This document shows, one piece after another, positions 57,922 through 64,000 of a stretch of 64,000 nt of DNA. Under the pieces are notes generated by a model. It was given only the letters and a program-made list of their open reading frames with translations, was not told the DNA's origin and searched no databases. A program made the translations under genes and the position numbers. The stretch is from Dastarcus helophoroides (lineage: Eukaryota > Arthropoda > Insecta > Coleoptera > Bothrideridae), in contig CM053329.1 of NCBI GenBank assembly GCA_028583605.1, positions 11,208,501 to 11,272,500 on the forward strand. Reading direction: 5' to 3'. Each line of letters begins with the position of its first letter. Within the stretch, counting starts at the first letter, position 1.

Positions 57922-59485
57922 TACATCTATTTGTCGTGTGTAAATTTGATAATTGAATTTTGTTTTGTTTTATTAAAGATAAAATAAGGAGTTCTAAATT
58001 TGAACTGACTCGATATTCAGCGTTCTTGCTGATCTTAAAGCATTTCCTGTTAATGACTCACAGCAGCATCATAATAGATGCGATGTTCAGAAGAGATTCA
58101 AATGAGAATAATTCGGGAATAGTCCCCCTCAAAATAAAAATTGACTTGTCCCAGCGTTTCTTATTAATTCACCCTAAAACGCTACACACTTAAGTGGACT
58201 TTTTTCATTGAAGCACAATATAACAGTATTTTTCAATGTTGAGTCACAAACAGCGATTGACAAATAAAGATCCACGCAATCGCTGCTTAGGGCAATGTAT
58301 AAAAGATCGCCAACCTTTGACAGAGAAAGTTCCTGAAAATCTAGAATTTTGGATGGAGTTACCGGTGAAGAAAAAGCCAATAAAACCTAAATGAAAATAA
58401 AACTGCTTAGTAAAGAAGACATAGAGAAAAAGGGTGCATTTGGTTTTACTCTAAAATTAATTATGTTAAGAAAATGAGAAAAAACTCTGTAAATCAAGCA
58501 ATGACGCAATGTCACCAGGGAATCTAATTCCGATATGATAGATAAGTATTTCTATTTCGAAGCAAAAAGTAGAACAGATGTCGTTTATACGATATAACTG
58601 TTCTTGCGCTATTTTGCGTTTTTACTTAGTAGCATGTAAACGAATTATTGGAGCATGAAGCACTTTCGCTGTCCCAGACAACTCTCGAAAATTACGCACT
58701 GTTATTGTATACAACATAGATTTCTTTAGGAAGCATCACTTTATTCGCTTTTGTTATTATATTAGTTTTTAAAGGTCGTTTTTTTAATGTTTACAGACGT
58801 TGTGTCGCACAAATTCTATCTAAGCTGGCTTAGGTTCAATTTTTATCAAATAAAAAACAAACGAGATTTACAGATTATTTTAAACTTGAAGTTTGACAAA
58901 ATATAATTAATATTTCGATGAACAACCTCAGATAAATCAAAAGTTGTCTTAAATTAATAGTTTTTATGTCATAAGCAGCTTCTGCCCTGCAAAAAAAGCA
59001 GTTTAATTTTCTAAAACGTTATACTACGAGATAAACTACTTCTCTCGACGCAACCACTTTTCACATTTAACCTAATCGCTCGCCTTAAGTGGAAAACTAT
59101 TTCCTCCAAACAACATCGTTTAAACGAATTAGTTCTTACGCAGCCCTGACGAGGGGCTTTCTAATTTGCATTAATGCCTCATTTTGCCTCGAACTGCAAT
59201 CGCTGTTTCTCTAATTAAGACATTATCCTTCCAGTTAAGATGGGATCGTCCGACAAAATGAGCAGCAACGACCGGGGCACATCTTTCTCATCTTTTATCT
59301 AAAGTATATCCACACACAACGTTGGGTAAAGTATGGAACTTAAGCACTATTTTTAAAACCAAAACGATGATATTGATGACACTTTGCATTTCACAGTTTT
59401 TTTAATTTTAGCTTACCGAGCCCAGCTAGTCAAGACAAGTCGATAAGAATCTCAAAGTGAAAAAGAAACTTTATAGGTTAGAATA
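57922..59485. other. Low-repeat island, noncoding
   Basis: Mixed AT-rich sequence. The frames 57,960-58,193 and 58,174-58,380 are short and unrecognised. No RNA gene recognised. Confidence 0.4.
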
Positions 59486-59700
59486 GGGTCACAGATTGCA
59501 TCTGATCAAAATTTTAGGGTTCCTTGTCTTAAGGAAAAAATGGAACCATTATAATATCAATCTCGTGTCTGTCTGTCCGTCTGTCCGTCGGTCAGTCCAC
59601 AGAGATTTTTATGTAAAACTATGTAACATAGGAATTTGAAATTTGGCACAGAGACCTAAGTAAATCGCGCCAGACAACAATTAGGGAAAAAATGTATATT
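59486..59700 (+). repeat. Dispersed repeat of the GGGTTCC...TGTCTGTC type
   Basis: AGGGTTCCTTGTCTTAAGGA, AAAATGGAACCATTATAAT and TGTCTGTCTGTCCGTCTGTC followed by 'gaaatttggcacagag' match the layout of a dispersed repeat widespread in insects (GGGTTCCGTA..GGAACCCTTATAG..TGTCTGTCTG). The first two boxes are inverted relative to each other. Class not established. Confidence 0.5.
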
Positions 59701-60224
59701 GAAATGGTTAACTGTACAAAAACATCAAGTTTTGATAAATATATCATGTGGGGTATCATTCGAAAGAGTTACGTTTACGTATTCTACAATATTTTTTTCA
59801 TAAGTTTTGGTCCGATGGTCTTAATCCTACAGTCCAAAATTATCAAAAAATGACTCCACTGCTGCATTCTTCTCCCAGGTTGTTACATGTTACACCAGGT
59901 ATGAAATTTGTCCTTTACATTACTTCATTTAGGTGAATATCTTAGGAGATATTACAGGTTTTTTAATTACAAGCAGCACAGTAATTACGGCAGAGTAACT
60001 GTCGCCGTCGCTACAATACACCACAACCAGCTGAGACATTGAGACCGAACATTTTATCGCGATCTCATAAACAATGTTAATCATTTGAATATATGATTGT
60101 TTTTTAACTTGAGACATTTTGTGGCGTTAAAGTTATAGCAATTGCCAGTCCCATCGATCTTTTGTCGAGTGTATTAAAGGGTCTATTTGGAAATAAAATT
60201 TTTTTCGTTTTTCAATTACCACAC
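59701..60224. other. Interval without recognised feature
   Basis: AT-rich. The frames 59,748-59,936 and 59,929-60,117 are unrecognised. Confidence 0.4.
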
Positions 60225-61930
60225 AAGAAAATATTCGAAATCAAAAAATGTTTTAGAAAATATTTTTAAAAAATTTACAAACTTTTAAAAAAGTCGAAGT
60301 TTGGGAAAATAGATAAACTTTAAAAAAAGATAAAAATTTTTAAAAGACCTTTTTTTTAATAATCAAGTCCCAACATTTGAAAATAGAAGTCAAAATTTCG
60401 AAATTTTAATATAAACATTTAAAATTTTCAAAAAAAAGAAGGTTTTTAAAAACACAAGGGGGTTTAAAAAAAACAAAAGTAACAAGTTTCAAAAAAACTC
60501 GAAAAAAAGTTTGAGAAAATCGAAATTTGCCAAAAAATTAGACTTTTAAAGGTTAATTAAAAAATGAAATATTGAATAATCGGAATTATCAAGAAAATTT
60601 TGAACTTTGAAAAAAGTCGGGAACTGAAAAAAACAATGGAAAATGTCGAAATCACCAATAAAGTTGAGAATTTAAAAAAAAATCGATATTTTCGAAAAAA
60701 TTTAAATTTCTGAAATTTCAAAATTTTTAAAACAAAGTCGAAATTTTCGAAAAGATGGAACCTTTCGAAACCCGAGGTCGACTTTTTAAAAAAGTGAAAA
60801 GTTTGAAAAATATCGAAATTTGAAAATAAGTGCCTGCAAGAGCGAGGCCCCGGACAGTTGCCCTGCTCGCCGCCACTATTTACGGATTATCTAGAATAAT
60901 TTCTGCAAATCACACCTTATCGATATTAAAGCACACGATTATGGCCTTAAACGAATGCAATGTTCTACGAAAATGCACATAGTGCACTTTTTACCGGATC
61001 CTGAAAAAAAATCGTATAAATTTAAAAAACCAAAATATCTAAAATTGGTTAAAAAACTCAAAAAGCAATTTTCGAAATAGATCAAAAATATTCGAAATTA
61101 AAAACATGTTTTAAAACATTTTTTTAAAAAAGTTACAAATTTTCAAAAGAGTCGAAATTTAGTAAAATACAGAAATTCTAAAAAAGGTCCAAATTTTTAA
61201 AAAACCCTTATTTTAAAGATCAACATTTTGAAAAAAATTACGAAAATTTGAAAATAGAGGTCAGAATTTCGAAATTTTAATATAAACATTTAAAATGTTC
61301 AAAAAACTTAAGGTTTTCAAAAGAAAATGTTTTAAAAAAAACAAAAGTAGCAAGTTTCAAGAAAAGTCGAAAAATAGTTTGAGAAAATCGAAATTTGCCA
61401 AAAATGGCGACCTTATTTAAAGGTTAATTACAAAACGAAGTATTGAATAATCGGGATTATCAAAGAAATTCTAAATTGTGAAAAAAATCGGGAACAGAAA
61501 AAACAATCGAAAATTTGAAAAAAATGTCGAAATCATCAATAAAGTTTACATTTTAAAAAAAATCGATATTTTCGAAAAAAATGTATATTCTGAAATTTCA
61601 AAATTTTCGAAAAAAGTCGACATTTTCGAAAAGACCGAACCTTTCAAACATCGAGGTCGACATTTTAAAAAAGTAATAAGTTTGAAAAACATCGAAATTT
61701 GAGAAAAATTCCCTGCAAGAGCGGGGCCCCGGACGGTTGCCCTGCTCGCCACCCCTAAAGGCTGCCACTGTTTACGGATTATCTAGAATAATTCTTGCAA
61801 AACACACCTTATCGATATTAAAGCACACGATTGTGGCATTAAACGAATGCAAAATTAAAAAACGCAATTAAGGATATGACAAACGTGTTGTACAAAAGTG
61901 CACATCGTGCCCTTTTTGCGATAGTGGAGA
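60225..61930 (+). repeat. 879-bp tandem duplication, A-rich plus GC-rich cassette
   Basis: Copy 1 is about 60,225-61,010 and copy 2 about 61,075-61,930. CTGCAAGAGCG starts at 60,834 and 61,713, exactly 879 bp apart. Each copy has an A-rich satellite half followed by a GC-rich cassette (GGCCCCGGACAGTTGCCCTG, or GGACGG in copy 2) and the phrase CACACCTTATCGATATTAAA. Copy 2 has about 10 extra bases in the cassette (CCCTAAAGGC). Copy 2 ends just upstream of the CAP gene promoter. Confidence 0.85.
61810..61817 (+). promoter_or_regulatory. TATCGATA box (DREF-type) upstream of the CAP gene
   Basis: The exact octamer TATCGATA, the binding consensus of insect DREF, lies about 150 bp upstream of the TATA box. 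The duplicated copy is at 60,918-60,925. Function is inferred. Confidence 0.4.
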
Positions 61931-61962
61931 TTTTTATAACTAAAATTGATAATATTTCCAAG

Positions 61963-61996
61963 TATAAAAGAGTACCTATATGTTTCTGTCACATAC
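61963..61996 (+). promoter_or_regulatory. TATA box and start region of the CAP gene
   Basis: TATAAAAG at 61,963-61,970, with TCACATAC about 28 bp downstream as a plausible initiator (A at 61,991). The distance is canonical. A short noncoding first exon could then run to 62,045, ending GAAG|GTAATT, with the intron closing at TATTTTAG (62,368-62,369). Confidence 0.5.
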
Positions 61997-62394
61997 TACC
62001 ACTTAACTCTTTTCCACTACAAATAAGTACATCAGCATTGTGAAGGTAATTATTATTGTGTGAATATTTATTTTTTATTATTATTCGCTTTTTTATAAGA
62101 TTATCTGAATTTTACATATACATATTTTAAAAATCAAACGATTTTCTCATTTATTTTCTTGCTGTTCAACTTTGGGAATATTCTATAGTGAACTCACAAT
62201 CAATAAAACTAAACTAGGCGACCAAATAAGCAAAAACTGTAATAATGATCGATTTGTATCATTATTATTAATAACTTAAATCACCCTTTAACATATTCGG
62301 AGATTTCCAACTAGAAATGGAAATTCTGTGAGCTACTGAGACTAATTTTAAGAAAAAAATGTATTTTAGGTCAACAGCCGTGGATAGGGATAAA

Positions 62395-64000
62395 ATGTAC
62401 GTCAGTCAATCTATGTTCTTGTTTCTTCTTCTTTTGGTGCTGCCCAATATCAGGCAATCATCTGCTCAAGTTGGTATGTAAAAGTATTCATTTTATTAAC
62501 GTTTAATTTTAAACGTAATTTTTCTCCAAAAATATCGACTTTAAAATCAGTATTTCAGCTGCTTTTCTGTTTCGTAGTTTTTGTGGAAAATTTCAACTTT
62601 TTTCTCGAAATTTCGATTTTCTCCAAAAAGATAACATTGAAATTGAAATTATTTGTAAGTTTCGAGATTTGTTTCAGAATTTTTAGTACCTTAGCTAAAT
62701 ATTTCTTCTAGCAAACAATCAAACTTAATATAATTTATAGATTTCTGAATATCGATTATTTTCTTATTTTTTGTCCAAATTATTTTAGACGGAAGATTTT
62801 GACACAAAAAAATATAAATTGTCATTAAACTCATACAGCACAAGCTGTTAAAAAAATTATAAGTTGCGTATTTATTATTTTCTTTATTATTTTGGATCCA
62901 CATTAGCTTGACAAGAAATATACTAAATTCATAGTTCAATAATATTAAAACAAATTAAGTGTATGAGTATATTTTAATTTAAATACTATTAAAAAAAATT
63001 GGAAAATAGAAAAACTTCATGAAACTTTTTTTCATACATGGTACTTACTGTTCCTGAGTTTACTACCCAATGGGTCAATTTGAGATATTTTATCTAAAAA
63101 AAATTTCAAAGTAACATTGAATCTTCGGCTGTAATTTTAAATTTCAACTGTTAACTCAATTATTCTAAAATGATCAACCCTGAATATGGAATTCTTTAAT
63201 ATTTATAAGCAATAAACTGCTTTAACAATAAATATTAAAAATTCCACTGACAAATATTTTTCCTGGAAGTTCATATTTTGAAACTAAGATTTTGTTCTAA
63301 CGTTAAAATTTATTTTAAAAAAATTGGAAACAATAAGTTTACAGTCGGCAATTCAAATAAAAAACACAAAATTTCAAGGATTAAGTCATTTTTTTAAAGA
63401 ATTAAATATTTAAATATAATCTGAAATGTTGATAAGGTGTATTAAATAAAAATCTTTTTATTTAGGTCACAGAGAGCAGCAGCAAATAGTAAATAGACAC
63501 AATGAGATCAGACACGCTATAATGTATGGGCGTGTAGGAAAGCAACCACCAGGTATTGGATTAAAGGAAATGGTTTGTATATTCAGTGAAGTAAAAGAAG
63601 TTGTTAACAACTTATTTTAAATTCAGACAGTTATAAGTATAGCTGGGATTATATTCAAAATGCATATTTAGACATTTTTTAATAAATGCATATGCAGTTT
63701 TTTATTTTGCATATTTCAGGTTTTTTTTCTAAAACTGGTATAATAAATTTGTTTTTGTTCAGTAAATATAAATGCAATTAAGTTAGAAAATTAAGCCTTA
63801 ATTTGAAATAAAGGTGTGTTGGGTCTACATATCTTGTTGCACATACAGAATATTCATCAAAAAACGTTCCTCGGTTTTAGGAAAATTATTGAAGATTTTT
63901 GATTTTTACCTTTTAACTGAAAGTACGTTAAAAAGCTTACAGCGCAACTACCTATTACATGGTCCTATCTCCATTGCTTTCCAGAATACCCTAGCACCCT
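62395..64000 (+). CDS. Secreted CAP-superfamily protein (venom allergen 5/CRISP-like), 5' part
   Basis: Spliced gene cut by the window edge. Coding exon A 62,395-62,473 starts at ATG (context ATAAAATG) and encodes MYVSQSMFLFLLLLVLPNIR then QSSAQV, a signal peptide with a Leu-rich core and likely cleavage after SSA. An upstream in-frame ATG at 62,359 is possible if the TTTTAG acceptor at 62,369 is not used. Intron 62,474-63,465 (GTATGT...TATTTAG). Exon B 63,466-63,552 encodes GHREQQQIVNRHNEIRHAIM and YGRVGKQPP: the '(I)V..HNE.R' start of CAP domains. Intron 63,553-63,984 (CAG|GTATTG...TTTCCAG). Exon C starts 63,985 with EYPST. Phases join cleanly (1 and 1). CAP proteins are secreted, disulfide-rich and include insect venom and salivary antigens; the role here is unknown. 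Intron A holds T-rich satellite (62,520-62,640) and a small foldback relative (about 63,170-63,250). Confidence 0.8.
63170..63250. repeat. Short foldback element relative in the CAP intron
   Basis: GGAATTCTTTAATATTTAT and, inverted, ATAAATATTAAAAATTCC enclose about 20 bp. The left end TCAACC...GGAATTCTTTAATATT matches the outer end of the foldback copy at 48 kb. It is probably an internally deleted relative. Confidence 0.5.

Overview
The window is a gene-poor, AT-rich stretch of an animal nuclear genome, most likely an insect. Spliced introns, Tigger/pogo and Tc1/mariner DNA transposons, a non-LTR retrotransposon remnant, an LTR-type promoter and a signal-peptide CAP (venom allergen 5-like) gene all point that way; the species cannot be named from sequence alone. 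There is no bacterial-style gene organisation. Most open frames are Phe/Lys/Ile-rich artefacts of A- or T-rich repeats.

Layout. Positions 1-3.5 kb, 4.8-10.0 kb and 10.9-13.4 kb are degenerate A-rich satellite built on phrases like AAAAAGTCGAAATTTT. They are interrupted by a foldback element (about 3.53-3.76 kb), an LTR-like promoter block with heat-shock elements (4.48-4.82 kb) and a low-repeat island (10.0-10.8 kb). From 13.8 to 15.3 kb lie stuttered, broken fragments of a non-LTR reverse transcriptase. From 16.29 to 20.68 kb is a complete but dead Tigger-like transposon on the minus strand. A second pogo-like transposon (17.60-19.87 kb) has jumped into its first catalytic motif. From 20.7 to 22.1 kb is a GC-richer island with a 146-bp duplication.

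From about 22.3 to 40.5 kb the window forms a giant imperfect palindrome: A-rich block, a 5-kb higher-order satellite array (423-bp unit of four monomers), A-rich block, a 1.9-kb low-repeat core (30.45-32.33 kb), T-rich block, the same satellite reversed, T-rich block. Copies of a short dispersed element (here called R) with a hammerhead-ribozyme-like core are scattered through it and cluster again, head to head, at 56.6-57.25 kb.

From 41.5 to 48.1 kb and 51.5 to 56.6 kb there is more A-rich satellite. Between them are a Tc1/mariner-like transposase remnant split by a second foldback copy (48.1-48.6 kb) and a low-repeat island (48.6-50.9 kb). From 57.3 to 60.2 kb is another island containing a small inverted repeat that shares a 13-mer with the 21-kb island. 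From 60.2 to 61.9 kb is an 879-bp tandem duplication carrying TATCGATA sites. The only convincing host gene, the 5' part of a secreted CAP-superfamily gene, runs from a TATA box at 61,963 off the right edge.

The genes do not form a pathway. The window reads as a repeat-filled intergenic or intronic desert in which layers of mobile elements can be ordered in time by their nesting.
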